Below are positions 1-6,962 of a DNA stretch of 7,443 bases, piece after piece; positions within the stretch are counted from its first letter, which is position 1; every line of letters starts with the position of its first letter. The stretch is taken from contig DBAW01000215.1 of assembly GCA_002291855.1 (NCBI GenBank), positions 1 through 7,443 on the forward strand. Reading direction: 5' to 3'. The position numbers and the translations under genes are program-made. This stretch comes from Sphingomonas sp. UBA1000 (GTDB taxonomy: Bacteria > Pseudomonadota > Alphaproteobacteria > Sphingomonadales > Sphingomonadaceae). Below the pieces are notes generated by a model. The model did no database searches. It was not told the origin of the DNA and was given only the letters and a program-made list of their open reading frames with translations.

Positions 1-1
1 G

Positions 2-781
2 GTCGTGCTGCCCGGCCGCGCCACGCTCGACCTTGCCGATCCGCAGGCGCTTGCCCGCGCGGTGGCCGGGCGCGACTGGGGGCTGGTGATCAACTGCGCC
101 GCCTATACCGCGGTCGACAAGGCGGAAAGCGATGCCGATGCCGCCCATGCGGTCAATGCCGGCGCGCCCGCAGCACTCGCCAGGGCGACCGCGGCGGCGG
201 GCATCCGCCTGATCCATGTGTCGACCGACTATGTGTTCGATGGCAGCAAGCCGGGCTGGTATGACGAGGATGATCCCGTCGCCCCGCTCGGCGTCTATGG
301 CGCGACCAAGGAAGCGGGCGAGGCCGCGGTCCGCGCCGCCAATCCCGATCATGTCATCCTGCGCACCGCCTGGGTGGTCAGCCCGTTCGGGCATAACTTC
401 GTCAAGACGATGCTGCGGCTGGGGGCGGAGCGCGACACGCTGCGCGTCGTCGCCGACCAGATTGGCTGCCCGACCTCGGCGATCGACATTGCCGATGCGC
501 TGCTGGCAATCGCGGCCGGTGGCGGGCCGGCCGGCACCTATCATTTCGTCAATGGCGGCGAGGCGAGCTGGCACGCGCTGGCCGCGTTCGTGATCGCGCG
601 CGCCGGGCTGACGACGCGGGTCGAGCCGATCACCACCGCCGACTATCCGACGCCGGCGCGCCGCCCGGCCAATTCGCGCCTCGCGACCGCGCGCATCGCC
701 CGCGATCACGGGCTGAGCCCGCGCCCCTGGCAGGATGCGGTCGGCGAGATTGTGGACCGGCTGACGGAAAAGGCCGGCTGA
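2..781 (+). CDS. rfbD: dTDP-4-dehydrorhamnose reductase, 5' end outside the window
   Basis: Reduces dTDP-4-dehydro-L-rhamnose to dTDP-L-rhamnose with NAD(P)H, the last step of rhamnose donor synthesis in the cytoplasm. The reading frame is open from base 2, and about 35-40 N-terminal residues are missing, including the expected glycine-rich GxxGQLG nucleotide-binding loop. Counting from the GTG at position 5, the short-chain-dehydrogenase hallmarks are visible: INCAAYTAVDKAE at 29-41, VSTDYVFDG at 72-80 with the catalytic-type Thr74, and the YxxxK pair in YGATK at 98-102 (Tyr98, Lys102). The segment RRPANSRL near the C-terminus is also typical of RmlD. The GTG at position 5 is not the true start, since the family motif must lie upstream. 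The stop is TGA at 779-781. rfbA follows after 80 bases in the same direction, so the two are probably cotranscribed. The identification is firm; only the start is unknown. Confidence 0.95.
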   Translation, partial: VVLPGRATLDLADPQALARAVAGRDWGLVINCAAYTAVDKAESDADAAHAVNAGAPAALARATAAAGIRLIHVSTDYVFDGSKPGWYDEDDPVAPLGVYGATKEAGEAAVRAANPDHVILRTAWVVSPFGHNFVKTMLRLGAERDTLRVVADQIGCPTSAIDIADALLAIAAGGGPAGTYHFVNGGEASWHALAAFVIARAGLTTRVEPITTADYPTPARRPANSRLATARIARDHGLSPRPWQDAVGEIVDRLTEKAG

Positions 782-861
782 CGGGTGGGGCCGCGACCGG
801 CCGGCTGGCGGGGCGCGGATGCGGACGCGGGCACAGGGCGATACAGGAAGGGACAGGGACT

Positions 862-1734
862 ATGAAGGGGATCATCCTGGCCGGCGGCTCGGGCACGCGG
901 CTGCATCCGGCGACGCTGGCGATCAACAAGCAGCTGCTGCCCATCTATGACAAGCCGATGATCTATTATCCGATGTCGGTGCTGATGATGGCCGGCATCC
1001 GCGACATCCTGATCATCTCCAGCCCCGAATATCTGGACAATTACACCCGGCTGTTCGGCACTGGCGAGCAGTTCGGGCTCAACATCAGCTATGCCGTGCA
1101 GCCGCGCCCGGAAGGGCTGGCCCAGGCATTTCTGATCGGCGAGCAACATGTCGCGGGCGGGCCAGCGGCGCTGGTGCTGGGCGACAACATCTTTTTCGGG
1201 GCCGGCCTGTCGGGGCTGCTGCACCGCGCCCGCGACCGCGCGACCGGGGCGACCGTCTTTGCCTATCATGTCGATGATCCGCAGGCCTATGGCGTGGTCG
1301 AGCTGGATGCGAACGGCCGGGCGCTCTCGATCGAGGAAAAGCCGGCGGTGCCGCGTTCGAGCTATGCGGTCACCGGCCTGTATTTCTACGATCAGCGCGT
1401 GACCGAGTTCGCGCGGACGGTGAAGCCGTCGGCGCGCGGCGAGCTGGAGATCACCGATCTCAACCGCATCTATATGGAACTGGGCGAGCTGTACGTCGAA
1501 CAGATGAACCGCGGCTTTGCCTGGCTCGACACCGGCACGCACGACAATCTGCTCGAAGCGTCGGAGTTTGTCCGCACGCTCCAGAAACGGCAGGGCGTGC
1601 AGATCGCCAGCCTTGAGGAAATCGCGTTCAAGAACGGGTTCATCGATGTCGACCAGCTGCGCGCGCGCGGGCAGATGTTCGCCAAGACCGCTTATGGCCG
1701 GGCGCTGCTCGATCTGGCCGACGGGCGCGGCTGA
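862..1734 (+). CDS. rfbA: glucose-1-phosphate thymidylyltransferase
   Basis: Condenses glucose-1-phosphate and dTTP to dTDP-glucose and pyrophosphate, the first committed step to dTDP-L-rhamnose. At 290 aa it has normal family length and looks complete. Motifs seen are the nucleotide-binding loop LAGGSGTRLHPAT at 6-18, KQLLPIYDKPMIYYP at 23-37, VLGDNIFFG at 105-113 with the metal-binding Asp108, SIEEKP at 156-161, GELEITDLN at 193-201, and WLDTGTHDNL at 221-230 carrying the second metal-ligand Asp223. The ATG at 862 is preceded by purine-rich AGGAAGGGA (845-853) at good spacing, and the protein begins with the family-typical MKGIILAGG. It lies 80 bases after rfbD and 36 bases before the flippase. 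rfbC, which often adjoins rfbA, is not next to it here. The assignment is very secure. Confidence 0.97.
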   Translation: MKGIILAGGSGTRLHPATLAINKQLLPIYDKPMIYYPMSVLMMAGIRDILIISSPEYLDNYTRLFGTGEQFGLNISYAVQPRPEGLAQAFLIGEQHVAGGPAALVLGDNIFFGAGLSGLLHRARDRATGATVFAYHVDDPQAYGVVELDANGRALSIEEKPAVPRSSYAVTGLYFYDQRVTEFARTVKPSARGELEITDLNRIYMELGELYVEQMNRGFAWLDTGTHDNLLEASEFVRTLQKRQGVQIASLEEIAFKNGFIDVDQLRARGQMFAKTAYGRALLDLADGRG

Positions 1735-1770
1735 CCGGGGCATGGCGGCGTTCCTGCCCGCACCGCCGCG

Positions 1771-3228
1771 ATGAGCATCGGCCGCAACACCAGCTATAAT
1801 CTGATCGGCGCGATCGTGCCGATGGCGCTCGCGCTCGCCACCGTGCCGCTTTATCTGAAGCTGGTCGGGGCCGATCGTTACGGCGTGCTGTCGATCGCGT
1901 TCCTGCTGCTCGGCTATTTCGGGCTGTTCGATCTCGGGCTGGGGCGCGCGACGACCTACCGGATCGCCGCGCTCAAGGATGCGGACGCGCAGACGCGGGC
2001 CGACGTGTTCTGGACGGCGATTGCGGTCAACATCCTGATGGGCGCGGTCGGCGCGGCCGTGCTCTTTGTCGCGGCCGATTATTTCTTCGCGCATGTGTTC
2101 AAGGTCGATGCCGCGCTGCGCCCGGAAATCGTCGAAAGCGTGCCGCTGCTCGCGCTGTCGGTGCCGGTCGCGACCCTGACCGGCACGCTCAGCGGCGCGC
2201 TGCAGGCGCGCGAGCGGTTCCTCCAGTCGAACATGATCTCGATCCTGTCGACCAGCCTGTTCCAGATCCTGCCGCTGATCCTTGCCTATGTGTCGGGGCC
2301 GCGGCTGGGACCGTTGCTGGCCGCGGCGCTTGCCGCGCGCAGCGTCGCGATCCTGATGCTGTGGTGGGCGTGCCGCGACGTGCTGACGCGCGGCCAGAGC
2401 CAGCGGTTCAGCGGGCCGGAGGCGCGCCAGCTGCTCGGCTATGGCGGCTGGGTGACGGTGACCGCGCTGTTCGGGCCGATGCTCGTCATCCTCGACCGGT
2501 TCGCCATCGGCGCGATCCTGGGTGCGGTCGCGGTCACCATCTACACGGTGCCGTTCCAGCTCGCGCAGCGGCTGTCGGTGATCCCCGGCGCGCTGTCGGG
2601 CGCGCTGTTCCCGCGCCTGCCGACGGCAAGCGAGGCCGAACGGATCACGCTCACCGACAATGCCATTCTCGCCCTGCTCGCGGCGCTGAGCGCGCCGGTG
2701 CTGGTCGCCTGCTATCTGATCCATCCGTTTTTCGACCTGTGGATCGGGCGCGAGCTGGGCCGCCAGTCGGCCGAGGTCGGCGTCGTCATCCTGCTCGGTT
2801 TCTGGATCAACGCCTTTGCCGTCGTCCCCTATAGCTGGCTGCAGGCGACCGGCCGGCCCGATCTGGTGACCAAGCTGCTGCTGGTCCAGATCCCGCCCTA
2901 TCTGGCGGCGCTCTATGTCGGGATGAGCAAATTCGGGCTGATGGGCTGCGCGGTCGTGTTCTCGCTGCGCTGCGCGGTCGATTTCATCGCCATGGCGCTC
3001 GCCGCGCGCGGCCGGGTCAGCCATGGCCGCTGGATCGCGCTGCTCGGGCTGGTGCTGGTCGCCGGGACCGCCGCCGGGGCGCTGCTCGATTATCGCCAGC
3101 CGCTCTGGTGGCTGAGCGGGATCGGCCTTGCCGCCCTTGCCACCGCGATCAGCTGGGCGATCCTGCCGGCCGAGTTCCGCGTGCTGATCACCAGCCGGCT
3201 GGGGGCGCTGCGCCGCCGCGCTGGGTAG
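1771..3228 (+). CDS. polysaccharide flippase, Wzx/MATE-like membrane protein
   Basis: Likely moves a lipid-linked oligosaccharide across the inner membrane during O-antigen, capsule or exopolysaccharide assembly. The 485-aa protein is strongly hydrophobic, with about 12-14 predicted membrane segments, for example near residues 9-29, 38-57, 83-107, 155-176 and 178-203, and several toward the C-terminus. The start (RNTSYNLIGAIVPM, then GYFGLFDLGLGRA at about 48-60) resembles other Wzx/PST-type transporters, where a short amphipathic start precedes TM1 and a charged FDLGLGRA-like loop follows TM2. The family is recognised by layout and this loop, not by a catalytic motif. The frame has no alternative start upstream, because the rfbA stop at 1732-1734 is in the same frame. 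No clear Shine-Dalgarno sequence precedes the ATG. A ten-codon ORF at 1742-1774 overlaps the start as ATGA, so translation may be coupled. Position after rfbD-rfbA supports a glycan role. The exact substrate is unknown. Confidence 0.88.
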   Translation: MSIGRNTSYNLIGAIVPMALALATVPLYLKLVGADRYGVLSIAFLLLGYFGLFDLGLGRATTYRIAALKDADAQTRADVFWTAIAVNILMGAVGAAVLFVAADYFFAHVFKVDAALRPEIVESVPLLALSVPVATLTGTLSGALQARERFLQSNMISILSTSLFQILPLILAYVSGPRLGPLLAAALAARSVAILMLWWACRDVLTRGQSQRFSGPEARQLLGYGGWVTVTALFGPMLVILDRFAIGAILGAVAVTIYTVPFQLAQRLSVIPGALSGALFPRLPTASEAERITLTDNAILALLAALSAPVLVACYLIHPFFDLWIGRELGRQSAEVGVVILLGFWINAFAVVPYSWLQATGRPDLVTKLLLVQIPPYLAALYVGMSKFGLMGCAVVFSLRCAVDFIAMALAARGRVSHGRWIALLGLVLVAGTAAGALLDYRQPLWWLSGIGLAALATAISWAILPAEFRVLITSRLGALRRRAG

Positions 3229-3243
3229 CATGCACCAAAAGGA

Positions 3244-3319
3244 TGTGGCGCCGATCAAGGGAGATCGGCGCCCGGTCCGCCTCATAAAGGTGTGGCGCCG
3301 ATCAAGGGAGATCGGCGCC
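3244..3319. repeat. two tandem copies of a 29-bp palindromic repeat
   Basis: A 29-base sequence beginning TGTGGCGCCGATC and ending GATCGGCGCC occurs identically at 3244-3272 and 3291-3319, a 47-base period. Both copies are also preceded by a related AAAGG(A) stretch (3237-3243 and 3286-3290). The 18 bases between copies are not repeated. Each copy is an inverted repeat around the loop AAGGGA. The pair fills most of the 137-base gap between two convergent genes. It could be a duplicated terminator or a small dispersed palindromic element; one window cannot separate these. Confidence 0.9.
3247..3272 (-). terminator. second hairpin terminator candidate, copy nearer the flippase gene
   Basis: Arms GGCGCCGATC (3247-3256) and GATCGGCGCC (3263-3272) form a perfect 10-bp stem around the same AAGGGA loop as the other copy. 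The outer two pairs of the other copy are lost here because the 3' flank reads CGG instead of AC. On the minus strand it is followed by ACATCCTTTTGG, a four-T run. It begins 18 bases after the flippase stop (TAG, 3226-3228). A backup terminator in series with the other hairpin is the simplest reading. Confidence 0.55.
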
Positions 3320-3321
3320 AC
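3292..3321 (-). terminator. hairpin terminator candidate, copy nearer the receptor gene
   Basis: Arms GTGGCGCCGATC (3292-3303) and GATCGGCGCCAC (3310-3321) pair perfectly over 12 bp around the six-base loop 3304-3309. Read on the minus strand, the stem is met 44 bases after the receptor stop and is followed by ACCTTTATG, a short T-rich run. On the plus strand no T-run follows. It therefore looks mainly like a terminator or 3'-end stabiliser for the minus-strand receptor mRNA, and may also block flippase read-through. The T tract is weak, so efficiency is uncertain. Confidence 0.6.
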
Positions 3322-3365
3322 GCGGCCGGGCCAGGGACAGGGGGTGGCGGACCGGCCGAAGGGGG

Positions 3366-5906
3366 TCAGAATTTATAGGCGGCCTCGACGCCGTAGAGCC
3401 GCCGCGCGCCCGGCGACAGGAACGAGCCGCCAAACTCGATTGCCGGAATGACCTCGGCCAGCACCGGCTCGTTGAGCAGGTTGTTGGCAAAGGCGGTCAG
3501 CCGCCAGCGTTCGGTCTGGATGCCGGCGCGCACGTCGAGCACGCCGAACTCGCCGCGCCGCGCGACATCGAAGCGGCCATTGCCGACGACCGGCGGCAGC
3601 GCGAGCGCGGAGCCGGGCAGCAGGCCGCTGAACAGCGTCGGCCGTTCCTGATTCTGGACCGTGTGGAACCAGGTCGGGCCGGTCAGCCGGTAATCGGCAC
3701 GGGCGATGAAATCGATCTCGCGGCCCATCGGGATCGTCCACTGGCTGCCCAGATTGAGCGTGTAATCGGCCGTATAGGGGCTTTTGTTGCCGACCGTGTC
3801 GGGGCGCGAGCTGTTGCGCTTGATCTCGCTGTCGGTGACGTTGAGCGCGCCATAGAGCTTCCAGCCCTTGACCAGCTCGACATTGACGTCGAGCTCGGCC
3901 CCTTTCACGTCGACCCGGTCGATGTTCGACACCACGCGCAGCAGCCCGAACGAGCCGACGAAGAACTCGAAAAACTGCATGTCGGTGACGCGGGTGTAAT
4001 AGCCGGCCAGATTGTAGTTGATCGGCCCGATGCGCCCCTTGATCCCGGCCTCGAACGCGCTCGACCGTTCCTTGCGGAACCGGTCGTCGATCCGCACCGG
4101 CGGATTGAGGCTCAGAAACTGGTTGAAGTTGGCGTTGACGATGGCCGCCGAGCCCTGATTGTTGAACCCGCCGGATTTGAAGCCGACGCCCCAATTGGCG
4201 AACAGATAGGTGCGGTCGAGAATCTCGAACCGCGCCGTCACCTTGGGCTGAAGCTGTTTGAAACTGTCCTGCTGCGGCTGGATCGGGCCAAAGGCCTGGC
4301 CGGGGTTGATCGGCCCGCCGGTGAACGGATCGGTCGCGATGGGCACCAGGCTGCGCACCCGGCGTTCCTCGACATCATAGCGCAGCGCGACGCCGAGATT
4401 GAGGCTGTCGGTCGCCTCGAAATCGAGCGAGCCGAACGCGGCATAGACATCGGTCTTGAACCGGTCGGCAAGCAGCTGCGACGTCGGATTGGCCGAGTTT
4501 GGCGGGTTGTAGAGATTGCGGATCACCCCCGCCCCGGTATCGCCGCCCAGGCTGACCCCGACCTTGCGCGACAGGTTGAGGTAATAGGCCCCGATCTGCC
4601 AGTCGAGCCGGTTGTCGCCATCGGAGGCGAGGCGGATCTCCGCGCTCAGGTCGCGCTGGTTGCGGACCTGATATTGGGTGCCGTCGCAGGTCGTCGGCGA
4701 ATAGGGGCCGAAGGTCGAGCCATTGGCGGGTGCGAAGATGAACGGCACCGGGATCTGGCCGATAAAGGTCGGCGGGTTGAGCGGAAAGCCGGTCAGCGCC
4801 GCGGTGGAGGCGAAACAGGCATTGACCGTCGCCTGCCCGGCCGGATTGGCGGCCCCGATATAGCGGGCGAAATCGGCCGAGGTGCCGTCGGCGGTCAGAT
4901 TGTTGCGGATGTCGGAATAGAGCAGCCAGCCGGTCAGGCGGATATCGCCGAAATCATGGTCGAGCTTGGCCGATGCCTCCAGCGTCTTCTGGTTGTTGGT
5001 CGGCCGGATGTTCGAATAGAAACGGAAACGGTGGTCGTTCACATCGGCATAGAAGGCCGGGTTGACCGCCGCGAAGTTGGGCAGGTGGAAGGCGGCGTTG
5101 AACGCGATCGACGCACCGCTCAGCTGGCCATAGCGCGCCTTCACGTCCAGTTCGGTGTCCGCGCCCAGCTCGGCGACGATGCGGCCATTGACGTTCCAGG
5201 TTTCGCGGTCGTCGACCGAGCTGCGGTCGGCCAGAAACTCGTTGCGGAAAAAGCCGTCGGTCTTGAAATAATTGCCCGACAGGGTGAAGCCGATGCCCTC
5301 GCCCAGCGGGCCGGACAGCGTGGCATCGCCGTCGATGGTGCGGTTATTGGCATAGCTCAGCCGGACATTGCCGGTCAGCGTGTCGGTGGGCTTCTGCGTC
5401 TGGATCACGATCGCGCCGGCGGCGGCGTTGCGCCCGTACAGCGCGCCCTGCGGCCCTTTCAGCACCTCGATCTGGCGGATCGCGCCCTGATTCTGGTCGA
5501 GCGCGGCGACATTGGTCTTGAGGATGCCGTCGACGACCAGCGCGACCGAGCTTTCGGCGTCGCGCGCGCCATTGATGCCGCGAATGTTGATCTGCGTGTC
5601 CCCGGCGTCAGCGGTCGAGCTGACGATGGTGACGCCGGGGGTGAACTGCACGAAATCCGACGCGGTCTGGATGTTGGCGGTCGCAATCGTCTGCGCGTCG
5701 AAGACGGTGACCGAGGCCGGCACTTCGGACAGCGTTTCGTTCACCCGCCGCGCGGTGATGATGATGTCGCCCGGCTCGCCGGACTGCGCGGCCGCCTCCT
5801 GCGCCGGCGCCGCCTGGGCGAGCAGCGGTGCCGGCAAGAGCGCGGTCGCGGATATGCCGGTCAGCAGCCCCAGAAATTTGCGGCCCGCAATGGTGTTGTT
5901 CGTCAT
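3366..5906 (-). CDS. TonB-dependent outer-membrane receptor
   Basis: An 846-aa receptor that would import a scarce ligand (siderophore, cofactor or organic substrate) across the outer membrane using TonB-ExbBD energy. A signal peptide is visible: Arg9-Lys10, a hydrophobic stretch at 11-29, and likely cleavage near LLAQA (28-32). A TonB-box-like DIIITARR follows at 47-54. The plug domain spans about 56-173 with INIRGI (106-111), VVDGI (124-128) and IEVLKGPQGALYGRN (146-160). The rest is a 22-strand-type beta barrel ending in AAYKF with the C-terminal aromatic residue that outer-membrane proteins need. The protein has only two cysteines, 364 and 407, both in one large loop between barrel strands, so they may form a surface-loop disulfide. 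The ATG is preceded by GGGGGGA (5917-5911), a weak ribosome site. The sequence is closest in style to COG1629 receptors abundant in sphingomonads. The ligand cannot be told. The gene is divergent from a GntR repressor, suggesting an organic nutrient rather than iron, but that is inference. Confidence 0.95.
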   Translation of the reverse strand: MTNNTIAGRKFLGLLTGISATALLPAPLLAQAAPAQEAAAQSGEPGDIIITARRVNETLSEVPASVTVFDAQTIATANIQTASDFVQFTPGVTIVSSTADAGDTQINIRGINGARDAESSVALVVDGILKTNVAALDQNQGAIRQIEVLKGPQGALYGRNAAAGAIVIQTQKPTDTLTGNVRLSYANNRTIDGDATLSGPLGEGIGFTLSGNYFKTDGFFRNEFLADRSSVDDRETWNVNGRIVAELGADTELDVKARYGQLSGASIAFNAAFHLPNFAAVNPAFYADVNDHRFRFYSNIRPTNNQKTLEASAKLDHDFGDIRLTGWLLYSDIRNNLTADGTSADFARYIGAANPAGQATVNACFASTAALTGFPLNPPTFIGQIPVPFIFAPANGSTFGPYSPTTCDGTQYQVRNQRDLSAEIRLASDGDNRLDWQIGAYYLNLSRKVGVSLGGDTGAGVIRNLYNPPNSANPTSQLLADRFKTDVYAAFGSLDFEATDSLNLGVALRYDVEERRVRSLVPIATDPFTGGPINPGQAFGPIQPQQDSFKQLQPKVTARFEILDRTYLFANWGVGFKSGGFNNQGSAAIVNANFNQFLSLNPPVRIDDRFRKERSSAFEAGIKGRIGPINYNLAGYYTRVTDMQFFEFFVGSFGLLRVVSNIDRVDVKGAELDVNVELVKGWKLYGALNVTDSEIKRNSSRPDTVGNKSPYTADYTLNLGSQWTIPMGREIDFIARADYRLTGPTWFHTVQNQERPTLFSGLLPGSALALPPVVGNGRFDVARRGEFGVLDVRAGIQTERWRLTAFANNLLNEPVLAEVIPAIEFGGSFLSPGARRLYGVEAAYKF

Positions 5907-6220
5907 GTCGTCCCCCCAATATTCAGCATCGGACCTGCCCCGCGCGCCCGCCAGCCGGCACCCGGCCCGGCAAAGCCGGCAGCGACGGCAGAACTGGTCA
6001 TGGCCCGGCTCTGCGGATATCGGCCGGGCCGGGTTCAGACCTTGAGGAGCAACGCGCGCGATGGCCGACGCCCAGCGACCCCGGCATCGCCGTGCGCGCG
6101 CCGTTGACCGGCATGGCTGCGATCACCTTGATGCGATGCGGCACCACATGGCCCCTCTCTTTCAAGGCCGGACGCTATTGTATACAAACCCAACCCGTCA
6201 AGTCCCCCCGGAGAAGTGCC
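5907..6220. other. divergent intergenic region between receptor and GntR genes
   Basis: These 314 bases hold both divergent promoter regions. The clear element is the palindrome at 6178-6187. About 270 bases separate it from the receptor start. In that stretch I see a GC-rich inverted repeat, GGCCCGG (6002-6008) with CCGGGCC (6024-6030), and a minus-strand 49-codon ORF at 5998-6147 starting at tandem GTG codons after AGAGAGGGG (6160-6152). No convincing receptor promoter hexamers, riboswitch or Fur-box-like AT-rich site was found. On the minus strand TACAAT (6182-6177) overlaps the palindrome and resembles a -10 box, but the upstream TTGACG (6201-6196) is only 13 bases away, too close for a standard promoter. 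Confidence 0.6.
6178..6187. promoter_or_regulatory. palindromic operator before the GntR gene
   Basis: TTGTATACAA is a perfect 10-bp palindrome, 33 bases before the GntR start. The same core recurs before the lyase gene. It resembles FadR-subfamily operators (TNGT...ACNA half-sites), here with a two-base centre. It contains TATACA (6181-6186), which could serve as the -10 box, so a bound repressor would block RNA polymerase. Autoregulation by the adjacent GntR protein is the natural reading. Binding itself is inferred. Confidence 0.75.
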
Positions 6221-6919
6221 ATGTCGCGCGCGTCTGACCTTGCCTATCGCTTCATCCGCGCCGAGATTCTGGCCGGAATGCTGCCGCCGGGCGCACAGAT
6301 CCGGGAAGAGCATCTGGCCGAGGCGTGTGGCGTGTCGCGCACCCCGGTGCGCGAGGCGCTGCGCCGGCTGGAGGTTGAACGCTTTGTCCGCCGCAGCGAT
6401 TCGCAGCGCACCTTCGTCAACGAATGGTCGTTCGACGAAGTGGAGGAGAGCTTCACGCTGCGCGGCATATTGGAAGGGCGCGCCGCCGCCCGCGCCGCGA
6501 CCCGGATCGACGCCGCCGGCATGGCCGCACTCGAACGCCACAATGCCGCGATGCGCCGCGCCATCTCCGGCCCGGAGCTGGATGTGCCGACGTTTCTCGA
6601 GCACAACCGGGCCTTTCACGGCATCGTGCTGACGGCAGCGGCCTCGACCAGCCTCGCGCAGCTGCTGACCGGAATCGTCGAACAGCCGGTCGTCGCGCGC
6701 ACCGCGCGCCAATATGACGCCCAGCAGATCGCCCGCTCGGTCGCCGAGCATGACGAGCTGATCCTCGCCTTTTCGCGCCGCGACGGCGAATGGGCGCAGG
6801 CGGTGATGGCCAGCCATATCCGCCGCGCCTTCCACGCCTATTCGGACGCCTATCGCGCCTCGATGGCCGGCCGCGACGGGAGCGCGGACAGCGCCGCCAC
6901 CCCGCCCGGCACGGATTGA
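6221..6919 (+). CDS. GntR family repressor, FadR/FCD subfamily
   Basis: A 232-aa ligand-responsive DNA-binding regulator. The N-terminal winged helix spans about 5-70, with the GntR signature AYRFIRAEILAGMLPPG at 8-24, LAEACGVSRTPVREALRRLE at 32-51 (recognition helix) and the wing RRSDSQRTFVNEW. The all-helical FCD effector domain covers about 72-210. Its metal or ligand pocket is traced by Asn129 and His133 (NRAFH), His177 (EHDELI) and His199 (SHI). The first ligand is Asp in many members, and Asn is a known variant. The frame is open far upstream, but ATG 6221 is chosen because GGAGAAG (6210-6216) precedes it, the protein then starts at the usual family position, and the operator lies outside the gene. 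The next gene begins 43 bases downstream in the same direction. FCD regulators usually repress genes for organic acid, sugar acid or acyl-CoA use and release DNA on binding a pathway metabolite. The inducer here is unknown. Confidence 0.94.
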   Translation: MSRASDLAYRFIRAEILAGMLPPGAQIREEHLAEACGVSRTPVREALRRLEVERFVRRSDSQRTFVNEWSFDEVEESFTLRGILEGRAAARAATRIDAAGMAALERHNAAMRRAISGPELDVPTFLEHNRAFHGIVLTAAASTSLAQLLTGIVEQPVVARTARQYDAQQIARSVAEHDELILAFSRRDGEWAQAVMASHIRRAFHAYSDAYRASMAGRDGSADSAATPPGTD

Positions 6920-6942
6920 GCAGAGCTTGCACATCCGCGCTC

Positions 6943-6954
6943 TTTGTATACAAA
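6943..6954. promoter_or_regulatory. palindromic operator at the lyase start
   Basis: TTTGTATACAAA is a perfect 12-bp palindrome containing the same ten-base core as the site before the GntR gene. It ends only eight bases before the lyase ATG. A -35-like TTGCAC lies at 6927-6932 and -10-like TATACA or TACAAA lies within the palindrome, with spacers of 14 or 16 bases. The lyase therefore appears to have its own promoter, repressed by the GntR protein, in addition to any read-through from the regulator gene. Confidence 0.78.
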
Positions 6955-6962
6955 AGCGGGTG

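Noticed and set aside
706..3321. An 871-codon open frame on the minus strand across rfbA and the flippase
   Set aside because: It is antisense to two firmly identified genes. Its product is extremely rich in Arg, Gln, Asp and His with no domain, a usual by-product of GC-rich codon bias.
3230..3451. A 73-codon plus-strand ORF covering the hairpin repeats
   Set aside because: It starts two bases after the flippase stop, reads through both repeats and into the receptor's antisense, and has no ribosome site or domain. Its protein repeats merely reflect the DNA repeat.
6002..6030. Inverted repeat GGCCCGG/CCGGGCC in the receptor leader as a riboswitch or terminator
   Set aside because: Only a 7-bp stem with a 15-base loop, no T-run and no conserved riboswitch core. 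Such repeats are common by chance in DNA this rich in GC.
3663..6107. An 814-codon open frame on the plus strand opposite the receptor gene
   Set aside because: It is the antisense shadow of the TonB receptor. The low-complexity product has no motifs, and the receptor is complete with signal peptide, plug and C-terminal aromatic residue.
5907..6177. A Fur box or cobalamin riboswitch ahead of the TonB receptor
   Set aside because: I read both strands for an AT-rich Fur-like inverted repeat and for a B12-box-like segment and found neither.
6061..6237. A 58-codon plus-strand ORF overlapping the operator and the GntR start
   Set aside because: The ribosome-like AGGAG is 12 or more bases away, the product is arginine- and histidine-rich without a motif, and it overlaps the regulator start in another frame.
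6113..6919. An earlier in-frame start (ATG 6113) for the GntR protein
   Set aside because: It would add 36 residues unlike the family and place the operator inside the gene. ATG 6221 has a good ribosome site and fits the family start.
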